A stretch of 64,000 bases of DNA from Pseudomonas sp. ZH-FAD. Lineage in GTDB: Bacteria; Pseudomonadota; Gammaproteobacteria; Pseudomonadales; Pseudomonadaceae. The notes under the pieces were generated by a model that made no database searches, was not told where the DNA came from, and was given only the letters and a program-made list of their open reading frames with translations. The DNA lies in the NCBI RefSeq assembly GCF_002803095.1, contig NZ_PGLR01000022.1, forward strand, positions 1 through 64,000, written 5' to 3'. Below are positions 26,278-34,580 of the stretch, piece by piece. Every line of letters begins with the position of its first letter. Position 1 is the stretch's first letter. The position numbers and the translations under genes were made by a program.

Positions 26278-28023
26278 CTAGAAGGTCGCCTTGTAGGACA
26301 AGGACAGCCAGCCGTGGTTGTTCAGCACCGCATCGCCACCGGTATGGTCGCTCGTGACGATACCCTGGGCCCGGTTGATCTTGTAGGGAGCATACGAGTC
26401 GGCCCAGCGCAAGGTGAAGTTGTGTACTCCGCGGTACTTGCCGGTGACACCGATCGAGTAGCTGTAGACATCCTCGCGTACACCCGCCATGGCCGGACCA
26501 TTGCCATCCAGGCCATAGGCGAGGCTTGTCGGCATCGATACATCCCAACCGGGGAACAACTGAGGCCACTCGGGGGTGAAGCCCACCTGGACGCCCCAGG
26601 CATCCTTGGTGGTGCAGTAGGCCTTGGGCCCGGTGCAGCCGTAACCATAGCCGTTGAAGCGCCCTTCATTCTCGGTGATCTTGTCCAGGCGGCTGTAGGT
26701 CAGCTCGGCCTGCAGGGTCCCGCCGGTCCACAGAGGCGTTCTCGGCAGCAGGTAAATGCCATTTACCAGTGCATGCCAGGTATTGCCCCGCGCGCCTTCG
26801 GCTTCGCCATAGCTGGCCTCGGCCGCAGCACCGTTACCCCCCGCCAGCACGGTGTAGCCGGACGCCGAGTTCAGCGCGGTATTCTTGCGATAGGACAGCT
26901 CGCCCGCGAGGCTGATGGTGGCCAGGTTCTTGGTCAGGCTGAAGCCGTACAGCTCGGTGTCACGCGCATAATTCAGACGGATGGCATTGGGCATCCCCGC
27001 AAGCACGACACCAGGCGCCATCTCCCTCAGGCCAATCTGCGTGAAGCTCCACGGAACCTTCTCGTCGAACTTGCGGTAGTAGAGACCCGCCGTGCCGCCC
27101 AGCCACCAGGGGCTCCAGCGCAGGCTCAAACCAAAGTCGCCACGCTTCTTGCCGGGCTCCAGATCATCACCGTTTGGAATCCCTCCCGGCATCCCCACCG
27201 CGGGCGAAGCCCCCAGGTCGGAACGCGAACCGTCAGCCGGCGCGAAGAAACTGCCTGCCGGAATGGTACGGAAGGGCTTCCAGTCCAACAGGTACTGAGC
27301 TGAGAGAGAGAGCTCGTCAGTCAGCGAAATCTGCGTGGAGATCTGCTTGAGCGGGAGAAACAGTTCCTTGGCCTCGGAACCCGGGCTGGACGCAGCCTTG
27401 ATGGTATCCACCGGCCCCTGGGAGTAGGCGATGCTGTTGCCGATGGAATACAGCGACTCGCCCCAGTAGACGTTGTGCTGCCCCGCCTTGAGGTTCACAC
27501 CCACGCTGCCTACCTGAAAGCTGGTAAAGGCGAAGGCGTCAAGGATCTCTCCCGACAAGCCGGAGATATAGCGATTCGCATAGGAAGTGTAGTGGTCATT
27601 GGTGTAGTTGCCACTGCCCGCCAACTGCTTGTTCGGCTCCGACTTGCCCTGGTATGCCTCGTCATACCAGGCCGCAGCGCTCACACGCACGCCGTGGGCA
27701 CGCTTCCACACCAGATCGAGCTCCGACAGCAGATCCACCCGGTTGGTCACCAGGTCGCCTCGGCCGAATTTATTCTCGGTATCGTCGTAGAAATGCGAGT
27801 TGGTGAAGTCCTTGTTTTTCCCTTCCATGCGCCAGCCCGCGGTGTAACGAACCGTATTATCCCAACGCGCCTCGAAATCCGGGTTACCAGTTTCGATCGC
27901 CATCGCATGCACGGAGCCGCTTCCGGTCGCGCCGAGAACCAATGCGATGGACCATGACAGCTTGGAAAGGCATGGACGGTCATTGGAACGACCGCGAGCA
28001 CTTCTTGTATTTGCTTTGTTCAC
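26278..28023 (-). CDS. DUF1302 outer-membrane beta-barrel-like protein
   Basis: The product has 581 residues from a GTG start at 28023 that is preceded by GGAG at a good spacing. The longer frame starting at 28134 has no such site and would extend towards the operator. An N-terminal signal peptide ends at 'GSVHA' (residue about 40). The mature protein is rich in alternating aromatic/polar strands and ends in 'SLSYKATF', a C-terminal Phe typical of outer-membrane barrels. It is probably the porin-like entry route for the substrate. It heads an operon of six genes running to 18709, controlled by the operator at 28154. Confidence 0.9.
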   Translation of the reverse strand: MNKANTRSARGRSNDRPCLSKLSWSIALVLGATGSGSVHAMAIETGNPDFEARWDNTVRYTAGWRMEGKNKDFTNSHFYDDTENKFGRGDLVTNRVDLLSELDLVWKRAHGVRVSAAAWYDEAYQGKSEPNKQLAGSGNYTNDHYTSYANRYISGLSGEILDAFAFTSFQVGSVGVNLKAGQHNVYWGESLYSIGNSIAYSQGPVDTIKAASSPGSEAKELFLPLKQISTQISLTDELSLSAQYLLDWKPFRTIPAGSFFAPADGSRSDLGASPAVGMPGGIPNGDDLEPGKKRGDFGLSLRWSPWWLGGTAGLYYRKFDEKVPWSFTQIGLREMAPGVVLAGMPNAIRLNYARDTELYGFSLTKNLATISLAGELSYRKNTALNSASGYTVLAGGNGAAAEASYGEAEGARGNTWHALVNGIYLLPRTPLWTGGTLQAELTYSRLDKITENEGRFNGYGYGCTGPKAYCTTKDAWGVQVGFTPEWPQLFPGWDVSMPTSLAYGLDGNGPAMAGVREDVYSYSIGVTGKYRGVHNFTLRWADSYAPYKINRAQGIVTSDHTGGDAVLNNHGWLSLSYKATF

Positions 28024-28153
28024 TTGGCTGCTCCGATTCAGATCGGTTTTTATTGTCGGCTTCGCCTCCTCAGCGAGGAGAATGAAGCACCGGCAGGGTA
28101 GAGAGCTCCTCAGCTTTTGGCGGATGCCTACCAATCAAGACTCTCGAGTCACA

Positions 28154-28172
28154 AGCTAACATATAGTCAGCT
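28154..28172. promoter_or_regulatory. Shared operator, site 3
   Basis: AGCTAAC-ATATA-GTCAGCT, matching all 14 arm positions. It lies about 130 bases upstream of the DUF1302 gene and serves the minus-strand operon. Confidence 0.8.
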
Positions 28173-28491
28173 TTGCGCAAGGCTTTCCCTCAAAAAAATA
28201 CCCTTCGGCGTTTTCGTTTCCAATCAGCCATTTAACGTTGGTGCCGAGACTGTCACAGCCCGCCACCCAATCCTCCCCCAGAAATACGCTTCCCCTGCCG
28301 AGCGATTGCGAACCATAAACCCAGTCATCGAGCCATTCAGAACCGAGCGCTGCGCAGCATGAAGCGTCCCTGCGAACTGAGGTCTTCTGGTCTCCCCCCC
28401 TCCTCCCCCTCTCAAAACTCGCACCAGTGACCGATTACAAACCATGGTGAGACTGGCGATTCACCGGAAAATCCTCTGGCGCCACACACAT

Positions 28492-28510
28492 AACTGATAT
28501 ATTGTCAGCT
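28492..28510. promoter_or_regulatory. Shared operator, site 4
   Basis: AACTGAT-ATATT-GTCAGCT, matching 13 of 14 arm positions. It lies about 90 bases ahead of the flavoenzyme gene at 28598, and a TATACG box follows directly. Confidence 0.8.
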
Positions 28511-28597
28511 ATACGTCATAAACAAGCGCCTCGACGACAGCAGGATAGCGCCTGCCGGATATTCGAAGGTCAAGAGCGGATCTCCAAGGAGGCAAAA

Positions 28598-30610
28598 ATG
28601 CCCGACGCTCCATACCCCCATCTGTTCCAGGAAATTCTCCTGCGCAACCTGAGAATCCCCAACCGCACGGTGATGGCTCCGATGTCCACCAACCTGGGCA
28701 GTCAGGAAGGTTTCGTGACTCCCGAACAGGTCGCGTTCTACCGCGAGCGCGCGAGCGGCGGCACGGGGATGATCATCGTGGAGTTCTGCTGTGTAGAGGG
28801 CGCCACCGGGCGTTCCGAGCATCGTCAGCTCACCCTGGAATCTCCCGCCCAGGTGGCTGGACACCAGCGTCTGGTGGAAGCCATCACCTCGGCCGGTTCC
28901 GTGGCCTGCCTGCAACTGCAGCACGGTGGCCGTGGTGCCAAGCGCGACCTGCTCGCCGATGGCATGCCCATCGCCCCCAGCGACGTCGCGACACGCTCCG
29001 GGCGCCTGATGGCGCGCGGGATGGATGACGCCGAGGTGGAGCGTCTGGTCGAGGCGTTCGGTCGCGCCGCCGAACTGGGGGTACAGGCCGGCTACCAGGC
29101 CGTGGAACTGCATGGCGCCCATGGTTACCTGCTCACGTCCTTCCTCTCGCCCTACTCCAACCAGCGCACCGATCGCTGGGGCGGGGACGAGGAGCGCCGG
29201 CTCGAGTTCCCCCGCCGGGTGATCCAGCGAGTACGCCAGAGCATCGGCGACCGCCCGCTGATCTTCCGCCTGTCTGCCGACGAGTTCACTCCGGACGGGC
29301 TGAGCATCGAGGACATGGAACGCATCGCACCCAAGCTGGCCGCCGCCGGGGTGGATGCCCTGCACGTTTCCATCGGTCTGGGCTGGACCAGCTTCGACAA
29401 GGTGATCGAACCCATGTCGACTCCCGAAGGTTGGCGCCTGCCCTACTCCCGGCGCATCCGCGCGGTGGTCGACGTACCGGTGATCACGGTCGGCCAGATT
29501 CGCTGGCCGGAAACCGCCGAACGCGCGATCCGCGAAGGCGACGCTGACATGATCGCCCTCGGCCGCCCCCTGCTGGCCGATCCACAATGGGCGAACAAGG
29601 CCCGACTTGGCGAGCGGGACGGCATCCGCCCCTGCACGTCCTGCAACTACTGCGTCGCCATCAGCTCTGCCGCCGACGGCGCCATCGGTTGCGCCGAGAA
29701 CCCACGCACCGGCCACGAGCTGGACAGCCTGCCGGAAGCCGGCAACCTGCGCGGCCAGCGCGCCATAGTCATCGGCGGCGGACCTGGCGGCATGGCCGCG
29801 GCGCTGATGCTGCAACAGGCCGGCTTCGCCACCGAACTGCACGAGTCGCGCTCTGTCCTCGGCGGCGGCCTGATCGCCTCCGCTGCGCCCCCGTTCAAGG
29901 ACAAGCTCACCTGGTACCTGGACTACCTACATCGCCAGCTCGAACACAGCAACGTATCGGTGCGCCTGGACAGCCGTATAGAGCTGGTCGATCTGGATGC
30001 CGGCGCAAAACCGGCCATCGTCATGCTGGCCACCGGCGGCCACGCCATCCGCATGCCCATAGATGGAGCCGACAACCCCATCGTCCGCGATGCCTACGAC
30101 CTGTTGATGGGTGACAGCGCGCGCCTGCCGCTCGCGGTCGGCGAGAAGCCGGTACTGGTCTATGGCGGTGGCGAGACCGGTTGCGAAACCGCCGAACTGC
30201 TTAGCGAGCAGGGCCATGAGGTGGTGCTGGTAAGCCGCTCGCCGGCTGAGCAACTGGCTCGCTCGGCAGAGGTGATCTACCGCGGAGTGCTGAAACAACG
30301 CCTGCTGAACAACCCGCGCATCCGCATCCAGGACAACGCCAGCATCGAGCGTATCGACGCCGACGGTGCTGTGCTGCTGCGCCATCAGGACGGCAGCAGC
30401 AGCGAACTGCAGACCAGCGCCGTGCTTATCGCCCAGGGCCGACGCCCGGACGAAAGCCTGCTGCGCGGCCTGCTGGAGGCGCAACTGCCGGTCACCGTGA
30501 TCGGCGACGCCCGGCGCGGCGGCCGCATCGGCGATGCGGTGCATGACGCCTACCGCGCCGTCCACAGCCTCTGTGCCAGCGCGGCGCCACTGCGCCCGCT
30601 GGCCTGCTGA
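28598..30610 (+). CDS. Old-yellow-enzyme family NADH:flavin oxidoreductase with 4Fe-4S cluster (FadH/BaiH-like)
   Basis: The product has 670 residues with the layout of 2,4-dienoyl-CoA reductase. A TIM barrel binding FMN covers residues 1 to about 335, with catalytic-type residues in 'ELHGAHGYL' (H172, H175, Y177). A 4Fe-4S site is formed by C346, C349, C352 and C365. A C-terminal pyridine-nucleotide/FAD domain starts with 'GGGPGG' at 393-398. It may reduce a conjugated dienoyl-CoA or an enone in a ring. The start at 28598 has a strong AAGGAGG. It opens an operon running to at least 36788, 33 bases before a dehydrogenase gene. Confidence 0.9.
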   Translation: MPDAPYPHLFQEILLRNLRIPNRTVMAPMSTNLGSQEGFVTPEQVAFYRERASGGTGMIIVEFCCVEGATGRSEHRQLTLESPAQVAGHQRLVEAITSAGSVACLQLQHGGRGAKRDLLADGMPIAPSDVATRSGRLMARGMDDAEVERLVEAFGRAAELGVQAGYQAVELHGAHGYLLTSFLSPYSNQRTDRWGGDEERRLEFPRRVIQRVRQSIGDRPLIFRLSADEFTPDGLSIEDMERIAPKLAAAGVDALHVSIGLGWTSFDKVIEPMSTPEGWRLPYSRRIRAVVDVPVITVGQIRWPETAERAIREGDADMIALGRPLLADPQWANKARLGERDGIRPCTSCNYCVAISSAADGAIGCAENPRTGHELDSLPEAGNLRGQRAIVIGGGPGGMAAALMLQQAGFATELHESRSVLGGGLIASAAPPFKDKLTWYLDYLHRQLEHSNVSVRLDSRIELVDLDAGAKPAIVMLATGGHAIRMPIDGADNPIVRDAYDLLMGDSARLPLAVGEKPVLVYGGGETGCETAELLSEQGHEVVLVSRSPAEQLARSAEVIYRGVLKQRLLNNPRIRIQDNASIERIDADGAVLLRHQDGSSSELQTSAVLIAQGRRPDESLLRGLLEAQLPVTVIGDARRGGRIGDAVHDAYRAVHSLCASAAPLRPLAC

Positions 30611-30643
30611 ACGAGAACAGCAACCCTGTCGAAGGAAATTGCC

Positions 30644-31846
30644 ATGCAACTGCATCTCACCCCGGAAGACGAACGTTTCCGTGACGAAGTTCGCGCCTTC
30701 CTCAAGGCCAACCTGACCAGCGACGTGATTCGTCGCAGCCGCACCGGCATGCATCCGCCAAATGAAGACGACCGGCGCTGGTGGAACCGGGTGCTGCACG
30801 ACAAGGGCTGGGCCGCCCCGCACTGGCCGCAAGAATATGGCGGCACCGGCTGGTCGCATATCCAGACCCATATCTTCGAGTACGAATCCTGGCTGGCCGG
30901 CGCGCCCGAGTTGCGTTGGCAGGGCCTACGCCTGATCGGCCCGGTGCTCTACACCTTCGGCAGCCCGGAACAGAAGGCCCGTTACCTGCCGGCCATCCTC
31001 AAGGGCGAGGAAATGTGGGCGCAGGGTTTCTCCGAGCCCGGCGCCGGCTCCGACCTGGCTTCGCTGAAGACCAGCGCGGTGGTGGACGGCGACCATTACG
31101 TAATCAACGGCCAGAAGCTGTGGACCACCGAGGGCCAGTACTGCGAACAGGGCTTTTTCCTGGTGCGTACCGAGAACAGCGATCGCCCGCAGAAAGGCAT
31201 CTCGCTGATCATCATCGACATGCGGACGCCCGGTGTCACCGTGCGCCAGATCCCCATGATCAATGGCGAGGGTTCCACCTGCGAGGTGTTCCTCGACAAC
31301 GTGCGGGTGCCGCGCAGCAACCTGATCGGCGAGCCGGGCAGTGCCTGGACCCAGGCCAAGTTCCTGCTGTCCAACGAACGCACGTCCAGTGCCGATCTGT
31401 ACAAGGCGCGCGGTGACCTAGAGCGCATTCGCCAGATCGCCAGCCACGAGCTGAAGAACGGCCTGCCGCTGATCGAGGACGAGGGCTTCGCCCGCCGCTT
31501 CGCCATGTTGCGCCTGGAAGTGGAAGCCCTGGAATGGTCGGTGCTGCGCGTGATGCACGAGGCGCCGAGCCGCCACCCGATCGCAGCCTGCGCTTCGGTG
31601 CTCAAGGTGTGCGGATCGGGCCTGCAGCAGAAGCTCACCGAGCTGATGGTCGAGGCCCTGGGTCAGCGCAGCCTGCGCCAGTACCGCCGCGACGAGGCCT
31701 ACGCCGAGCCGAGCGGCAACCCGTTGTGGCCGGCCTATACGGCCGGCGTCACCACCGACCTCATGTACCTGCGCGCCTGCACCATCTATGGCGGCGCCAT
31801 GGAAGTCCAGAAAAACATCATCGCCAAACTGGCGTTCGGATTCTGA
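30644..31846 (+). CDS. Acyl-CoA dehydrogenase, long (alpha-type) subunit
   Basis: The product has 400 residues. Signatures are '[18 protein letters not shown]', 'KLWTTEGQYCEQGF' and C-terminal 'TIYGGAMEVQKNIIAKLA'. It closely resembles the gene at 11412 in layout. Only 2 bases separate it from the following shorter dehydrogenase, so the two likely form a heterotetramer. It acts on an acyl-CoA with FAD; the electron acceptor would be ETF encoded elsewhere. It is the second gene of the operon from 28598. Confidence 0.9.
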   Translation: MQLHLTPEDERFRDEVRAFLKANLTSDVIRRSRTGMHPPNEDDRRWWNRVLHDKGWAAPHWPQEYGGTGWSHIQTHIFEYESWLAGAPELRWQGLRLIGPVLYTFGSPEQKARYLPAILKGEEMWAQGFSEPGAGSDLASLKTSAVVDGDHYVINGQKLWTTEGQYCEQGFFLVRTENSDRPQKGISLIIIDMRTPGVTVRQIPMINGEGSTCEVFLDNVRVPRSNLIGEPGSAWTQAKFLLSNERTSSADLYKARGDLERIRQIASHELKNGLPLIEDEGFARRFAMLRLEVEALEWSVLRVMHEAPSRHPIAACASVLKVCGSGLQQKLTELMVEALGQRSLRQYRRDEAYAEPSGNPLWPAYTAGVTTDLMYLRACTIYGGAMEVQKNIIAKLAFGF

Positions 31847-31848
31847 CC

Positions 31849-33015
31849 ATGAACTTCGAATTGACTGATGAACAGAAACTGCTCAGCGACAGCGCTGAGC
31901 GCTACATCCGCGAGAAATATTCCTTCGAGGAACGCCGGCACCTGTTCAAGAACCCCGAGGGTTTTTCCCGCCAGCACTGGAACGCCTTTGCCGAAATGGG
32001 CTGGCTCGCGCTGGACATTCCCGAGGACTGCGGCGGCCTGGGCGGCAGCAACCATGACCTGGCGCTGCTGATGGAACAACTGGGCGGCGGCCTGGTGGCC
32101 GAGCCGCTGGTGGATACCGCGGTGCTCTGCGCTCGGCTGCTGCGGGCCTGCGACAACGCCGAGCTGCGCGAACGCCTGCTCGGCCAGGTGGCGGCCGGCG
32201 AAGTGCTGCTGGCGCTGGCGCATCAGGAACAGCAGATGCGCCACGAATACGACGTCGAGGTGAACACCAAGGCCCGCCCTGTGGCCAACGGCTGGAGCCT
32301 GTCCGGCGTCAAGCACCGGGTGTTCCATGGTGCCAGCGCCGACCATTGGCTGGTCAGCGCCGAGATCGAAGGCACCGGTGACTTCGCCCTGTTCCTGGTA
32401 GACCGCCACCCCGTGGGAGCGGCCCTGGACAGCTATGAGCTGATCGACGGCACCCGCGCCGCCGACATCACCCTCGAGCATGTCGTGGTCCCCGAGGATG
32501 CCCTGCTGATTCGCGGCGATGCGGCTCTGGCGGCTCTGGATGAAGCCCTCGACCACGCCGTGCTGGCCATGAGTGCGGCGTGCCTGGGCTCGATGGAGTT
32601 CGTCATGGCGCTGACCGCGGACTACCTGAAGACGCGCGTGCAATACGGCAAGCCGCTGGCCCAGTTCCAGGCCCTGCAACACCGCATGGCGGAGATGTTC
32701 GTCGAGACGGATCAGGCGCGTTCCATGCTCTACAGCGCCATCCGCGCCGTGGAGTCCGGTGATCCCGTGCAGCGCCGTCTGGCGATCTCCGGGGCCAAGG
32801 TGATCGTCGCCCGCGCCCAGTACTTCGTCAGCGGCCAGGGCATCCAGTTGCATGGCGGTATCGGCACCACCGACGAGTACGCCGTGGGCCACCATTACAA
32901 AGCCGCCGTGGTCTACGACAAGCGCTTCGGCGACAACGAGTTCCACTTGGAGCGCTCCAACGCCGACCTCAGGGCCAGCGATGGCCAGCCGCTGCGAGGT
33001 GCCCTCTATGCGTGA
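31849..33015 (+). CDS. Acyl-CoA dehydrogenase, short (beta-type) subunit
   Basis: The product has 388 residues, starting MNFELTDEQKLLSDSAERY, with 'YLKTRVQYGKPLAQFQALQH' and 'QLHGGIGTTDEYAVGHHYK' as family signatures. It is the partner of the gene ending at 31846 and a relative of the one at 12614. Its last codons overlap the start of the ligase gene at 33008 by 8 bases. The longer frame upstream is not used because it runs through the preceding gene. Confidence 0.9.
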   Translation: MNFELTDEQKLLSDSAERYIREKYSFEERRHLFKNPEGFSRQHWNAFAEMGWLALDIPEDCGGLGGSNHDLALLMEQLGGGLVAEPLVDTAVLCARLLRACDNAELRERLLGQVAAGEVLLALAHQEQQMRHEYDVEVNTKARPVANGWSLSGVKHRVFHGASADHWLVSAEIEGTGDFALFLVDRHPVGAALDSYELIDGTRAADITLEHVVVPEDALLIRGDAALAALDEALDHAVLAMSAACLGSMEFVMALTADYLKTRVQYGKPLAQFQALQHRMAEMFVETDQARSMLYSAIRAVESGDPVQRRLAISGAKVIVARAQYFVSGQGIQLHGGIGTTDEYAVGHHYKAAVVYDKRFGDNEFHLERSNADLRASDGQPLRGALYA

Positions 33016-34567
33016 CTACCTGCCCCTGTCGTTCGCCGACGACCTCGACCAGCGCGCGCGCTTCTACGCCAACGAGCCGGCCTATATCCAGGACGAGCGC
33101 CGCATCAGCCACAGCCAGTTACGGGCCAGCGCGCTGCAGCTCGGCTCGGCCCTGTACAAGGCCGGCATCCGCCATCAGGACCGGGTCGGCATCCTGTCGA
33201 TGAACTCCATCGAGTTCGGCGAAATCATGGCCGCCACCCAATGGGCCGGCTTTATCCTGGCGCCGGTGAACTTCCGCCTGGCACCGGCCGAGATCGCCAG
33301 CATCATAAACGACAGCAAACCCAGGCTGTTCTTCTTCGAGCAGCAGTACCAGGCGGTGATCGAGCAGCTCCGCGAGCAGTTGCCGTCGATCGAAACCTAC
33401 GTCTGCATCGACGGCGAAACCGACTGGGCCATCAGCCTGGCCGCCTTCGCCGCCAGCGGTGACGAGACCGGCCCGCCGATACGCGCCAGCGAAGAAGACA
33501 TCTGCTGCCTGATCTATACCAGCGGCACCACCGGAAAACCCAAGGGCGTGATCTGGGGCCATCGCGAGTACCGACAGTTGATCCAGGTCGATACCTGGCT
33601 GTGCGACATGCAGCAACCGGACGTGATCCTGATCGTCATGCCGATGTTCCACCTCGGCGGCATGGTCATCAGTCTGTCCCAGCATGTGCGTGGCGGCGCG
33701 GCCTACCTGCAGCGTCAGTTCGAGCCGCTAGATGTGCTCAAGGCCATCGAGAAGGAAAAGCTCAGCATCCTGCTGCTCGCCCCGACCATGGTGCAGATGG
33801 TCCTCGACCATCCCTATGTGGCCGAGGCCGACCTGTCCAGTGTGCGCACCATCATCTATTCCGCCGCGCCGATGCCCGTGCCGGTGCTCAAGCGCGCCAT
33901 CGAAATCTTCGACGGCTGCGGCTTCGTCAACCTGTTCGGCCAGAGCGAGGTGTGCATGTTCTGCCTGTCCACCGAACATCATCGTCCAGATGGCGACGAA
34001 CGTGACCGCAAGCGCCTGGGCTCGGTGGGCAAGCCCTACCCCAACATGCTGGCGCGGATCCTCGACGAAGACGGCAAGGAATGCGCGAACGGCGAACCCG
34101 GCGAGATCGTGGTCAAGAGCAGCGCGATGTTCCGCGGCTACTGGAACAACCACCCGACCACCCTGGAAACCCTGCGCGACGGCTGGTGCCACACCGGCGA
34201 CATGGGCAAGTTCGACGAGGACGGCTTCCTGTATCTGGTCGACCGCAAGAAGGACATGATCATCACCGGTGGCGAGAACGTCTACTCCCGCGAGGTGGAG
34301 GAAGCCCTGCTGCAACATCCGACGGTTTCCGAATGCGCGGTGATCGGTGTCCCCGACCCCAAGTGGGGCGAGAACGTCTGTGCGGTGGTGGTGTTCAAGG
34401 CCGGGCAGCACGCCAGCGAAAATGCACTGATCGAACACTGCCGCAACCTGATCGCCAGCTACAAGAAGCCCAAGCAGGTGATCGCCGTCGAGGCGCTGCC
34501 CAAGCTGGTCACCGGCAAGATCAACAAGATCGAGCTACGCAACCTCTACGCCAGGCCGGCGCACTGA
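33008..34567 (+). CDS. AMP-forming acyl-CoA ligase (long-chain/steroid-type)
   Basis: The product has 519 residues. The P-loop 'IYTSGTTGKPKGV' lies near residue 175, 'FGQSEV' and 'WCHTGDMG' mark the adenylation core, and the C-terminal Lys is in 'PKLVTGKINK'. It starts inside the end of the preceding dehydrogenase gene (8-base overlap), so translation is coupled. It would activate a carboxyl group of the substrate or of an intermediate for the dehydrogenases around it. It is distinct in sequence from the ligases at 18709 and 63007. Confidence 0.92.
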   Translation: MRDYLPLSFADDLDQRARFYANEPAYIQDERRISHSQLRASALQLGSALYKAGIRHQDRVGILSMNSIEFGEIMAATQWAGFILAPVNFRLAPAEIASIINDSKPRLFFFEQQYQAVIEQLREQLPSIETYVCIDGETDWAISLAAFAASGDETGPPIRASEEDICCLIYTSGTTGKPKGVIWGHREYRQLIQVDTWLCDMQQPDVILIVMPMFHLGGMVISLSQHVRGGAAYLQRQFEPLDVLKAIEKEKLSILLLAPTMVQMVLDHPYVAEADLSSVRTIIYSAAPMPVPVLKRAIEIFDGCGFVNLFGQSEVCMFCLSTEHHRPDGDERDRKRLGSVGKPYPNMLARILDEDGKECANGEPGEIVVKSSAMFRGYWNNHPTTLETLRDGWCHTGDMGKFDEDGFLYLVDRKKDMIITGGENVYSREVEEALLQHPTVSECAVIGVPDPKWGENVCAVVVFKAGQHASENALIEHCRNLIASYKKPKQVIAVEALPKLVTGKINKIELRNLYARPAH

Positions 34568-34580
34568 TCGGGGTGTTCTC

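Larger units (their letters stand above)
28024..28597. other. Divergent promoter region with two operators
   Basis: This 574-base gap between the envelope operon (minus) and the flavoenzyme operon (plus) holds two copies of the shared operator, one close to each gene side (28154 and 28492). No gene is visible. A C-rich stretch lies at 28385-28410. Promoter boxes could not be assigned with confidence, although TATACG (28510-28515) directly follows the second operator on the + strand. Confidence 0.6.
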
